IMG/VR virus record: IMGVR_UViG_3300009788_000095
Coordinates: 33,540-97,539 of that record
DNA: 64,000 bases
Source: a virus
Strand: one strand, 5' to 3'
The translations under genes and the position numbers were made by a program. This document shows positions 46,443 through 59,400 of this stretch, one piece after another. The notes under the pieces are model-generated. The model searched no databases. It was not told the origin of the DNA and worked only from the letters and a program-made list of their open reading frames with translations. Numbering within the stretch: the stretch's first letter is position 1; each line of letters begins with the position of its first letter.

Positions 46443-47479
46443 GTGTAGTCCTTAACGACGAAGAGGTAAGACTATATTTTTCAGAGATAGCTACTGGGAC
46501 AAGGACTATTACTGTTAAGAACAGTAAAGGCAAGGAACTACTAGGAATATTAAGACAACCTACCGCTCTAGAGTATAGAGTAGGGGCGGAAATATATAAA
46601 GATACTTTTGAAGATAGTATCGTTAACAATATAAGAACCAGAAAACAATTAGAGACTGATTTTATTAAACAGTATAACTTTTTAACTGAAGCAGAACTGT
46701 CTAAGCTCTCTAGGTTAGAATCAGAATTAAAGGTACTAAGAAAGCAATTAATAAGACTTTCTGGTGAGCCGATTTTAGTCAGGCAGAGAAGAGAAGACCT
46801 AGATAAGAAAGAAATAGAGTACTACACTTTATTTTCAAAAAGAGCTAAGTACTACACAGAAACAGCAGAGTATCAGGCTGAGTCTACAGAGATGTTTCAC
46901 TATGCTAAATTTTGTATATCTTTGTGGAAGACTACAGAAAGTTTTCTGGTCGAAAGAGATGATGTATTACGAAGACAAGCTATCCAACAACTTACTTCTT
47001 TTGTTCGCGGTTTTGATCAAGGAACCCTCAGGGCTTTAGCACGAAATCCTATTATTAGAACTCGGTGGAGAGCATCGAAAAAGACCGGTAATCCATTTTT
47101 TGGGATACCTATGCAAGGAGGAAATCAGTTTTTAGGTAGTCCTTCTGCATATTGGACACCAGATCAGATTGGTATGAGTTCCTGGCTTATGTACTATGAT
47201 GATGTTACTGAAGCTTTTGAGGCTCCGGAATGGTTATTAAAAGACGATGAAAAGCTTGACCGCTGGGTTGAGAAGAAAATGGAGGCCAAGGAGCGAGAAA
47301 GGATTAAAAAACTGGGTGTAGGGTCTGACAGAGATGCTTATGATCACGAAGAGGTTATTGTTTTTGGTGATGATAAGGATTTACTATTTGGCGAGGGTTC
47401 TCCTTATACGCCTAAATGGGATAAAGGAAAATCTGGAGATAATATTTCAGACCAGAAATCTATTTTAGGGAACAACTAA
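46439..47479 (+). CDS. Second tail assembly chaperone-like protein (346 aa)
   Basis: ATG overlaps the previous stop (ATGA). 'LLGILRQPTALEYRVGAEIYKDTFEDSI' echoes the RRPTGEEV... segment of the preceding gene, so both have related chaperone domains. A coiled coil (about 80-120) and a Trp-rich C-terminus ('WMxxYDDVTEAFEAPEWLL'-like) follow. Its stop is directly followed by the tape measure ATG. It may coat the giant tape measure before tube polymerisation. Confidence 0.6.
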   Translation: MSVVLNDEEVRLYFSEIATGTRTITVKNSKGKELLGILRQPTALEYRVGAEIYKDTFEDSIVNNIRTRKQLETDFIKQYNFLTEAELSKLSRLESELKVLRKQLIRLSGEPILVRQRREDLDKKEIEYYTLFSKRAKYYTETAEYQAESTEMFHYAKFCISLWKTTESFLVERDDVLRRQAIQQLTSFVRGFDQGTLRALARNPIIRTRWRASKKTGNPFFGIPMQGGNQFLGSPSAYWTPDQIGMSSWLMYYDDVTEAFEAPEWLLKDDEKLDRWVEKKMEAKERERIKKLGVGSDRDAYDHEEVIVFGDDKDLLFGEGSPYTPKWDKGKSGDNISDQKSILGNN

Positions 47480-50400
47480 ATGCCTGAAGAATTAATACGT
47501 ATTGATTTAACCGAGATGTCTGAGCTTAGGGACCTAGTTCAATCTTTACGTGGTATAAAAGATGTCTTTTTAACTTTCTCAAAAGCCGTGAGTACTCCGT
47601 CCGGAGGTAAAGCTACAGTAGGGGAAATATCAATTAAAAACCTCATTAAAAAGTTTGACCAAGAGTTTAGTGCTTTCACTAAAAAGTTTGGAGAAGGTGC
47701 TAAGGAGTTTAAGGTTAAAGGTATTGATGAGGCTCGCCGTAAAATTCAAGGTTTTTCCGGATCTATCGGTAAAATGGTCCAGGCCGTAGGAGAAATAGAT
47801 AAATCTATAAAATCTATAACAGCAGCAAGTCTTAAACTTAAAAAATCACCGGAACTTAAAAAAGCTAGAGATACCCTCGAAAAAGAATTAAATAATATTT
47901 TTACAAAGTATATGTCTTTAAATGTTGATGATGTTATTAGAACAGCTGAAAAAACAGGGAAAAAATTAAATGATTATTTTAAAACTATAAATGATAGATT
48001 GGCTGAAACTGGTAAGGGGATAGAAAAACAGATTCAAGATTTACCAAAACCTAAAGCTAAGGTTACTAAAGGTAGTCAGGGAGTTGTAGGAAAGGCTAAA
48101 GAAGGTATTAAGAAAATAGAAGAAAAAGAACAGACTTATATTTCAGAGCTGGACGAAAGAGTAACAGGTACCCTAGATGTTTTACATAAGAGATCTATAG
48201 ATCAAATAGATGCTTTGATTAAAGAAGTAAGAGGCACTACTCCTGCGGGGGCTACTGCGAGATTTGCTGAGGCAGGGAGAACGGGTGTTTTAAAAACAAT
48301 CAGCGCTATTAAGAAAGGTATTCAGATATCTCAGAAAGGGTTAACTAAGTTAGTAGATAAGGCTCTAAATTTACAGAAATTAAATGAAGTGATAGGTAGG
48401 AGTACAAAACAAGTTCAAAGACTTGAAAACGAGATTAAAAATATAGAGAGAACTATACAACCTGAGGAAGCTGAGGGTATTATAGCAAGACGGGAACGAT
48501 GGATAACAGCATTAAATAACCAGATTAAAAAGTTTACGGAAGCACGCACTACAGTCTGGAATGAAATAAGTAAGAAGTTGTCAAGTGCTGCTATAGGCGA
48601 TGTCAAAGAATTTGCAAAACTGTTAGAGACAATAAATGATATACGTTTCTACAGTAGACTTACACGTAGATTAGAAAGAAGGGGGATTTCTCCAGAATCT
48701 TTAAATCGTGTTAGAACAACATTCGGGGCATTTGAGTTTGAGGGGAAATTTTATGAGAATATTAATTTAATAACAAAGGGTCTTATTGCTACTGCTAAGA
48801 CCAGTGTAGAAGAAGTAGGTTTTGCTATCAGTGAGCAGATAGGCCAGTATGGAAAAACTGTAACAAAATTACGTTTGGGCTTTACGAGAGGAAGAGCCCC
48901 TAGAGAAATGTTTAAAGTTACAGAAGCTATTTCTGGTATTACACGAGGTTTAGGCGGATTACCTGGTGCTAAGTTTGGTAAGGTATCGGCAGGGGCAAAA
49001 GAGGATGTTGTTGGAAAATTATTAAACAGTATAGCTATGCAGGTAGCTCAACGAGCAAAGTCTGAGGTTAGTGTAAGCGGAATGGCAGTGAGCGGTTTAG
49101 ATGTAGAGAAAGCGGCTGATGAAATAGCTACAGCTATTATTACTCCTTTTTCAGGTTATTTGTTAGCTAAAAGGCCGGAGATAGGAAAAGCGGTTATACC
49201 CTCAGGAAGACCAGATTTAATGAAGCTAGATGATCTTGCCAGGTATATGGTTAGAGAAGCAATGCCTACGGCTATGAGAAAGAAGTTTCAGGTTACCATA
49301 AGTAAATTTTTTGAGCAAGCAGGTGATATAGGTAGAATAAAAACTGAATTTATGAGGGTTATGGGTATGGTAGGACCTGCTGAAACAGCAGGTGCAAGTT
49401 ATGAAGGTTATATACGGGAGATGGAAGCACAGGCTAAACTATTTATCGATCAACAAGAGTATACACGAGAGTTTGCGCCGACTATACAAGCAGCTATAGA
49501 TGCTTATATATCCGGAGGAAGTCAGGTATTTGAAAGAGTTGTAAATTTATTAAAGATACGAACACAGAAGTTTTTAGTTGAAATAATAAAGCTTATTCAG
49601 AATAGGGTTCAGTTACCTATTGCTGAAGCTATGGCTAAGTATAGAAAAGAAGTACAGCAGAGATTTGTTGAGATGCTGGTAGCGGGATTTAGGAAAGAAC
49701 AGGGAAAAGTACAAAAGTTAGCATCCGGTAGGGCGATGCAGTCTGGACTAATAAGCGGCGCATCGGCTACTGAAGAACAGTGGACAGCACCTTCTGCATT
49801 TTCGATTACAACTCCAGGACAGACACCAAAGATAGAAAGAGAGCTTAGGAGTATGATATTCAACCTGATGTCTTATTCCCTTAGGGGTAAGTCGCTAAAG
49901 GGCACTAGGTTTATCTCTGATTTTGTTCCAAAGATTTTAAAAGAAACGGAAGCTGCAGAAGTAGGTATGCCTGGTAAGCAATTAATAACAACACAGGCCC
50001 TAATAGAGAGAATAAAGACATCAAAAGGGGAGGATGCAGAACAAGCAAAAAGACTTATTGAACAGGTTACGGTGTTACCGGAAGAGGAGTTTAAAAGATT
50101 TAAATTTATAGCAGAGACCCTTAAGTTATACATTACAAAAAAAGGTGAGTTTACTAAAAGAGGGCAGGAGATGATGAAGCGTGTTATGGGAAATGCTAGA
50201 AGACTAACCAGAGGTGGCGGTATTTCTACACAATATCAATCTTTCTTGAAAGTGATGTTTGAGGAGGTTTTAAATATAGAGCGAGAAAGTGTTTTTGCTC
50301 AGATGATAGATCCTGCACAGATGGAGGCATTTTTATCTCATGAAAAGGTAGCGTCTCAAAAATTAGTAGCTAATATAGTTAGTAGGATAGAAAGGTTTCC

Positions 50401-53400
50401 GAAGGGTAAAATGAAAACAGGCCTTTTGACTTATGCTGATATGAAAGAGAGACAGAGAAAAATTGCGGAAGAAAAGTTAAAGCGGGTAGGTGATATTATA
50501 AAGAAATATACGGCTATTGGATTTTCACCAACTCTCATTAGGAGACTAATTGCTACGACTGAAAAAGAACAGGAAGTTTTTGATAGAGAAGTTGTGGCGT
50601 TAGAGAATGTAATTAAAAGAGGCGGTGCTGTAGCGTATGAGTATTTTCCTACGCAGCAGATTGTAGAAAAACATAGGCAGGAAGCATTAGCTATCAGGGG
50701 GCTTGAAGAGGCTGAGAATGTAAGTAATAAAAGACTACAGAGAGCTTTTCAGAAAATCAGTAAAGTATTTCAGGAAGGTGCAGGTTTTAAAGAGATAAGA
50801 CAAATGATATCAGATGTTTATAAAAGAGGAGATAGAGAAACTGTATCTCGCTACGATAAGGCTATAACCGCACTATCCTCTATACATAAAGAAAACATAC
50901 AGAATGTTGGTAAAATACTTATTCCTGCAATAGTGCAGTTTTTTGTAGGCGATATGGAGAACTTGGAGCAAGTATTAAGAACATTAGCTTTAATATCGGG
51001 AGGAGCTGCTACCGCAGAAAGGTACGGGTATATAAGGTCTTTAGTTGGTGAATTTTTAGGAATTTCACGAAAAGAGTACGGGCGTTTAGATAAATCTTTA
51101 AAATCAGGGAATAAGCAGGCAGTAAAGGCAGTTCGGGATAGATTAGTGACTTTATTTACTCCGAAGATAATGGATCTTGGAAAAAGTTTGGAGGATTTTT
51201 ATATACAGATGAGTGCAGACTTAGCTAATCTTGTTACTACAAACTTAGTTAGTTGGTTTACTGCTCAGAAAGAAGGGTTGGGTAAAACATTCGGTGCAAT
51301 AGCGATGCGTGTAAGACAGCTAGGCAGGATGCGTGTTAAAGGTGAAACTATAGGTATGATAGAGCCGTCAGGATTCTTACCAGGAACTACCGGAGAAATA
51401 CCTATTGAAACTATAAGACAAGAACAAAGATTATTAGGAGCAAGAGGAAGAAAACCGACAGGGGAGGTACCTGTTTCTTATGCACCGGCGGTTAAAGGGC
51501 TAGATGATATTCTTAGGGAGTTAACTGAAGAATTTAAACTAACTAAAGAGGCTGTGTCAGTACTTCGTGCCTTTATGGAAACTAAATTTTCAGGAAGAGA
51601 GGTTGTGGCTATACGTGGTAGAGCAGGAGTAACTACTCCAGGAAGAGGCGGGCCTTCAGCTTTTGGTGCTTTTGCAGGTAAAGATATTGAATATGGTTTA
51701 CAAAATATAGTAAAAGATTACATGAAACGGCTAGGCTATACTGTTGAGGGTAAAGCAGCAACAACTGGAACTAAAATACATGATATCTTAGAAGGTGTTT
51801 TTTTAGAGTACTCAAAGCGTATCGGAACTCAGATGGTAACTGAACAACCAGTAACAACTGTAGGTACTAGAGAAGGCGCTGCTGCTAAAACATCATTATT
51901 GGGTTTTGGTAGAATTGATATACTTGGTATATTTAAAGGTTACGGTGAGATATTTAAGGCATTAGGGGCTATGCCTGCTTTAGTAGATATTAAGACAGTA
52001 ACTCGTCTTGAGGCTTTTGATGCAGAGGGATTTAAGACTCAGATTAGTGCGTATGTAGAAATGTTTAAAGTTTTGGTAAAGATGAATCCTGATAAATATC
52101 CTGAACTACAAGATGCTTTAAAACTAATGGGCGGTAGGGAAGTTACTGCTGTACGAAACTCCATTGTAAATATTCAAAGTATTGTTAAGGATATTACGCA
52201 GTTACAAGCTGCGGCTCTTGTTATAGATAGGGAGGCATTTGAGGCAGCTATTAAAAAAGCCGGTTTTAAGAGTATTGATCAACTAAGGTTTTTGGTATTA
52301 GCCGGTAAAATAACTAACGAGCAGGTGAAACGACTTATAACGATTGTTAATCAGGTAGGTAAGGTTGAGGTTTTTGGTTTAAAAGATTTGCCTGATATTG
52401 AGAGATTGATGATTCCTGCTTATAGAGCAATAGTGGCTTTTGAACAAGTTAATAAAGTGTTAGGTAATATTTCCGGAGAAATAACAAAGAGGTTTGTAGA
52501 ATATAAAGGTAGACGTGTAGAGCATATAGACGAGGCTCTTCTTGCTAAAAATTTAGGGGAGCTAGGGTTGCCGTTTATTAAAGATGCGGAAAAGCTAAAA
52601 AGGGTCGCAAAAGAACAAAAGGTATCTATGGGAGAAGTAAAGGATGCTATAAAAAGAGCAACTGTAACGGTAACTAGCCAAGTTCCGGAACGTGAATTTA
52701 AGGATTTTTATGCACAGTTAAAAGAGAGGTTACTGACACAATTAAAAACTTTAACTGGTTTTTCTAATATAAAACAGTATTTAGGTGAATATATCGGTAG
52801 GCAGCAGATAGGTGGTAGGGCAGGTGTTGCTGCATTGCCAGCACCAGGAAGGGTAGGGGTAGAAAAAGAGAGAGTGCAAGTATCAGCTGAAACAGCAAAA
52901 ATGACGGGTGAAGAAGCAAAGGCTTACGGAAACATTATAGGAAGTGTTGAAACTTTAACCGGTAAGTTAAAAGAAAAGACCGGCGCTCTTGAAGCAGAGA
53001 TGGCTATTTTAAAGGAAGAAGCTACTATTTTTGTTTCAATTACACAGACAGCGGAAAGTTTGGTTAAGTACCTGAGAGGTACAGAGAAATTATCTTCTGT
53101 AATTAAATCAGCTTCACAGGTTCTTAGCTTGTTTGGACTGAGTGAGAAAGAGGTAGGAAAAGTAGTTAAAAACTTAGGAAAAACTGTCGGAAAGATGGAA
53201 GAGTTAAAATCAGCAACATCTAAGGTAAAAGATACTGTGGAAGGTACAGCTCAGGGATTTGATAGAGTAAATAAAAGTGCAACTGATTCGTCCAAAACTA
53301 TAGATGATATGCTGGGCGGTATGTTTAATTTAGGTAGCGGGACTGCGAGTGTTGAAGAAAAGATTAAGTCAATGACAAGTGAAGCAGGCAGGTACGCTAC

Positions 53401-56400
53401 TATGATGAACAGTGCTGTTACTTTTTCTAAAAATGAATCTGCAAATAGAGAGCAGATTAAAGCTAAGCTTAGTGATGCTTTATCACATATTGAAAAATAC
53501 GAACAGTTAGCGAATAGGCTTTCAGAACATTCTAAAAATAATGTAGATGCAGCTAAAGCGGAATTTACAGCACGTCAGAGAATTGCACAGATATACGAGC
53601 GTGCTTCTGAGTTTGGATTAAGGACGGAATCTGAACTAGCAGAGAAGATAGATCTTAGAAATAAAAAACAACGAGATTTATCAAGACAAGCTAATGAGTA
53701 CTTTACACAGTTAGGTAGGATCAGAACTGCATCTGCAGACGCTAACATACCCCTACATGAAAGACTTGAGAGTCTTAGAGAGGCTATACGTGCCTTAAAT
53801 CAGTATGCAGACGTAGTTAAATCGCTTTCTCAGGTTGAGGGAGAGGGCTTAGCAACAGCATCTAGACGACAACAGTTTGCAATGCGTAGATCTCAGATAG
53901 GGGAAGCTTTAGGGGGATTACAAGCAGAGTTTAAGAGAGGGGCTGATCCTGCAGGGGAATTAACGAGACATATAGGGAAGCAGATATCGCAGTTTAATGA
54001 AGAAATGTTATTATCTGGAAGAGCTTATGCTCAATTAACTAAAGAATCAGGAGGGGCTATAAGAGAAAACTTAAATGTGATTCGTAAAGTAACTGATCAA
54101 CAAGGTAAGCAGCTACTTATGGTTGAAGGTATAGCAACAGCTCAGGGTAAAGTAACTACACAGGTAAAAGAGACAGCATCTGTGTATGCTGGAACTGTAG
54201 CTAATCAGATGAAAAATATTATGGCTAGACTGGCGAAGTGGGGGAGTGGTGCTTTTTTATATTTTGGTGTTATGCGTGGTGCTAGGGATGCTGTTCGTGC
54301 AATAACAGAAATGGAAAGCGCTATTACTTCGTTAAGGCAAGTTATGAATCAGTCTAATACTGATTTTATGGCTATGTCAGAGCAAGCTTACGCTCTAGCT
54401 GTGTCCTACGCAACACCTATTAAAGATTTAATGAAAACTATGTTAGAGTTTGCGCGGCAGGGCCTTAACCAGGAAGAGGTAATAGAGGCTTCACGGGTAG
54501 CTACTCTAGCAGCTAATGTAACAGTCTTAAATGCAACGCTGGCTATGGACACACTTACAGCTGCTACACGTCAGTATAATATATCTGCAATGGATTCTAT
54601 AAAAGTTCTTGATGCCTGGAATTTAGTAGCTAATAGGAATGCTGTTACTGCAAAGGATTTGGGTGGGGCGATGAAACAGGCAGGTAGTATAGCTAAATTA
54701 ATGGGGCTTGGTTTTGAGGAACTCACAGGTATCATGGCTGCATTACAGGAGACTACCAGAAGAGGTGGACCTACAATCGGACGTGCAATTAGGTTTATGT
54801 TAGTTCATTTAAGAACAGATGAAACAGAGAAAGCTTTAACTGATTTAGGTATTTCTATAAGAAAGACAGCCGGAGAATATAGAACAGCTTCATCTGTATT
54901 TAAGGAAGTAGCTGAGAGGTGGAGAGAATTAACAAGTGCTCAAAAGTACCAAGTTTCTTATGCTATAGGGCACGTAAGGTTTGGTGCATTTGTAGCTGCA
55001 ATGTTTGAGAATTGGGCTAAGGTTACTAAAGCTACAACAGAAGCTACTTACGCTCATGGATCTGCAATGGCAGAAAATGAAATAGCTATGCAGGCGTTTA
55101 AGAAACAAGTAACAGGTTTACGTAATGAATGGGAGGCTTTTATTTATTCTTTTGGTAGAACAGGTATCTTAGGTATACTACGTGGATTTCTTTCAATAGG
55201 TAAGGGTATCTTAGGTGTATTTGATAAACTGCCAGGGGTTATAAAGACTACAATTTCTGTCTTGGGTACATCTGCTGTTTTATTTATGGGACTTAGTCGA
55301 TTTTTACGATGGTATTTTAGTATTGATTTATCAGATGTTATTCGCAGGTGGGGATTAAGAGCGGCAGGAAAAGAGGCGGCAAAAACTATAGGTTTTTTAA
55401 AGAATGTTTCTTCAGTAGCTATTGGTAAAAATATATCTGAGACAGAAACACTAGCAATGGCACAAAACACAGTAACAGGATCTGTGCAGGGAACAAATGT
55501 TTTATATACTACGAGTCTTGGCCTCCTTAACTCTATGACTTTAGCTACAAGGGAGTTAGCGGTTGCTCAGGGTTTAGTTACTGGGGGCACGACAAAAGTA
55601 GCTATGCAGACGTTACCCTCTACCCTTGTGATGCAAAGAGGGAGACTTGCACCTACTTCAGCAAGAACGATAAAGGAGAGCGTAGCAGTAGCGGGTACGG
55701 GTGCAGCAGTCAAAAGATCATTATTTCAGAAGAGTACTTTTAGAGAAACATTTCGTGCAGCTAGGGTATCCGGGAAAGCTACAGGAAATAGATGGGGTAA
55801 TGCTTTTATGGCTGCAACCTGGTTAAGGGTTAAGGGTTTAGGTAAGGGATCTTTTTGGAAGGGTTTAGGTTTAGCTTTAACTAAGGTAGGAGGTACTTTA
55901 GCAGGATTTTTAACTAGTCCTCTTGGGATTGTAGCGGCAGCTATAGCAGGTACTACAGCAGCCCTATGGGGATTTAGGAAAGTAACAGATAACACATCTA
56001 AAATTATAATTGAAAAAAACAAAAAGTTAATTAACGAACTTCAGCAGTCTTTAAATGAGGCTAAAATAGCTATTGTTTCTTATACAACGGCTTTAGAGAA
56101 TATCGCTACGGGTGCTAGGGTTGATTTAAGTGCTATTGAAAGGGAGAAGAAATTAAGATCAGATATAGCTTCCCGGTTTCCTGGGTTAGTGAAAGGTTAT
56201 ACAGATTACGGGGATGCTATTCTTGAGTCTTCAAACAGGGTTGGTGTACTTAAAAAAAGAATGGAAGAGTTAGCCACAGTAAAAGCTGTAGAACTAATAG
56301 GTATACAGTTAGAGGAAGTTAGTGTTATATTAAGAGATCTATCAGACCCGAGAGTAGGCAGAAATATTTTAACTTATTTACCGGCCAGTCTGGGTTTGTT

Positions 56401-59400
56401 GGATAGTACTATAGACAAACTAAGAAAAAATATTAAAGAATATAATAATCTACGAGAAGCTTACAATGAGGCATTTAAAAGAGGTTATGATGTTACTACT
56501 ATTAGAAAAAATATGGGTGAGATTGCTGAGGAGATTAGAGAGGGAACCAAGGTAGTAAATACTTCTTTTATTCAGGCAGAAAATAGAATGAGAAGTATAG
56601 CAAAGATGGGCGGAACTGCTGCAGTTGAGGCAATTGGGAGGGCATTACAAACAAACTCATCAAATCTGGAAATTTATATAACTAGTATAGTTCAAAGTTT
56701 AGGTACGGAAGATGTTTTAAAAGGATTCAGAGCATTTTTTGTTAAAACATTTGGCCCGGACTTAGGTACGATTATAAAAGATTCTGTTAGGAATATACCT
56801 TTACCAGCTTTAAAAGAGTCGGCGGAGGCTATATCAAAAGCTATTTCCGATTCTTTATTAACAAATATAGACGTTAAGGGGTCTACCCGAAAGGCAGTTA
56901 GAAAAATAGTTAAAGATTTAGAAGATGCGATTAGGGGTGAAGATTATCAGGAAGCTTTGTTATCGGCTATGGAAGGTATATATGAAATCAGGGGAAAACT
57001 AAGCGATAATGCGGTACAGAAATTAACTAGTAAGATGGGCGAGTTTGCTATAGTTTTCGCAAAAAAGATAGAAGGCGATGCGAAAGAACATAGAAAAATG
57101 TTTATTAAGACTACCGAGGGGTATGCTATAATAGATGAAGAAGCTATAGCAAACATATTTGGAGGTAAAGATATAGATTTAGAGCTTATTAAAAAGAAAA
57201 AAGAATTTATAATGAAATACAAAAAGTCTGGCGATGTGATTGATATGATTGAAGAAATGCAGCGAGAGAAAGGTAAGTGGGAAGGAGATACATACGTTAT
57301 TAAAGTAGGTATTAAACCAGATGAAGTATACTTTAATAAACTTAAAGTGGCGATGGACGCTGTTAAGGGTTATTCTGCATACCTTAAAGTGATGGATCAG
57401 TATTTAACTGGAATTAGTGCAACAGAAAAAAACAGAGTAAGTATGATGAAGGATGCTTATTCTATAGGTACGAAGTCAGCAAAAGAATACGCTAATATAC
57501 TTGATGCTTTGGAAATTAAAATCAAAAAGAACTTAAGTAGGTTTGGTGGTTTAATGGGTGCTGGTCCGGAATTTAAAAGGGAGATGCTTGATATTACAAG
57601 ATTAAGAGCAGAAGCAGAATTAACTGTTAATAAGTATAATCAGTGGCGTTCCTTAAAGAATAGAATGTTAGCAGATCCTGCAGCATTTCAAAAGGATACA
57701 CACGCAGTAAGAACCTTTAAGAATTTAATAGGAGATATCCAGGCTAGTTATAAAACATTACCGAGAGAAGCGCAGGAAATGTACAGGGGTGTTTTTAAAG
57801 ATATAGATAAAGTTTTAATCGATGAAGACCAGGTAGAGAAGAATAAAGAAAAGATTTTAGGTGCAATTAGGGATATAGCTGATAAGGCTAAATATAAAGG
57901 TGTATTAACTTTTGAAACAATTGATACACGTGTTTTTGATAAAGCCATAGATGAAATATATAAAAAGTTTAGGGACACTTCAGCCCTTACATCAAAAGAC
58001 GTAGAAAGTATAATAAATAAAATCCCTATAGATACAGGGGCTGTAATTAATGCTGAAATAGATAATATGAGAAAAAAAATAAATACGATGAAGAAAGAGC
58101 AGTTTCCCGGGCTATTCGGTACTATTTCAGAAAGTGACATAAATTATTTTAAACAGCTAAATACGCTATATGGAGAATTAGAGAAAAAAAGAAGAACTGC
58201 TAAGGTTTTAGGTAAGGCTTTACCATTTATTCCTAAAAAAACTGATTTAGATGCAGTTAGTAAATCTCTAGATAGTTTAATAAAAGAACATGGAGCAAGA
58301 CTTGCATCAGGAGTTTCAGTAGATATTAGTAAAAGTGTTTTACCGCGTTTGAAAAAAGAGTTAGAAGCAGTGCAACTGATGAAAATGGAATTTAAATTAG
58401 ATGAAGCACAGGCCGCTAAGCAGGCAGTAGGTGCGGCTGAATTATTTAAATCCGCTTTTACAAGAGAATTACATGAGAGGGTAGGAGAAGAAGCAGGAGG
58501 AAAACTTGCTTTAGGTACAGTAAAGGGGCTTCAGCGTGGTTTAACGGTTTTAGGAGGTACTAATTTTTATAGACTATTAGCAGGTACAATGAAGATAGAT
58601 AAAGTAGCTAATCAGTTAATAAGATCAGGTCAAAAAGCATTTGAGAAAGCTAGTAGAGGACGAGGTGGTACTGATACGATGACTGCTATACTAGGTTTAA
58701 CTCAACAGAATATAGGCGAAGCATTAAGGACAGCTAATTTAGGAGGAGTAGCTATAAACGCAGCTAGTCAGATATGGGATGAATATTTAAGCAGGGCCAG
58801 GGACGGAAGTACAGAGAGTATTGCAGTTTTTACAGAAACAATAAAAGCTTTTTCTAAGGCCGCAGGGAATACAACGGGAGAAATGTTAGACAACATAACA
58901 AAACAAATGGAAGAGGGCATGAGGCCTGATGTAGCTTTTATGGATATGGTTAAAAGCCTTGGTTTAGCCCCTGAGGATTTAAGACTTATACAACAACAAT
59001 CAACAAAAATGCTTTCGACTATTACAGCTATACAGAAGGGTATGGGAGATGCAGCGAGTGACTACTCTAAGTCTTTAACAGAGTCAGGTAAAAAGTCTAG
59101 ACTGGAAATAGTTAGTTTGTTAAGTGAGTCTTTAAATATAGCTAAATATTATGAAAAAAGAAGAGACGAGGCTATAAAGGACATGAAGGAGTATGTAACT
59201 ACTCTAGTAAGCTATAGTAAAGAATTGACTTCTGGAGTAGGTGTGTCTTTTGCTGAATTTTCAGAAAAGATGGGTGGGCATCTTGGTGGTATACGTAAGA
59301 TGTTAAATATATTTTCAAAATCTACTGAAGCAGAAGTAAGAGGGTGGGCTAAAGCTTTAAAGGAGATTTTAGGTAGAAAGTTTGTAGAGGCTTTTACAGG

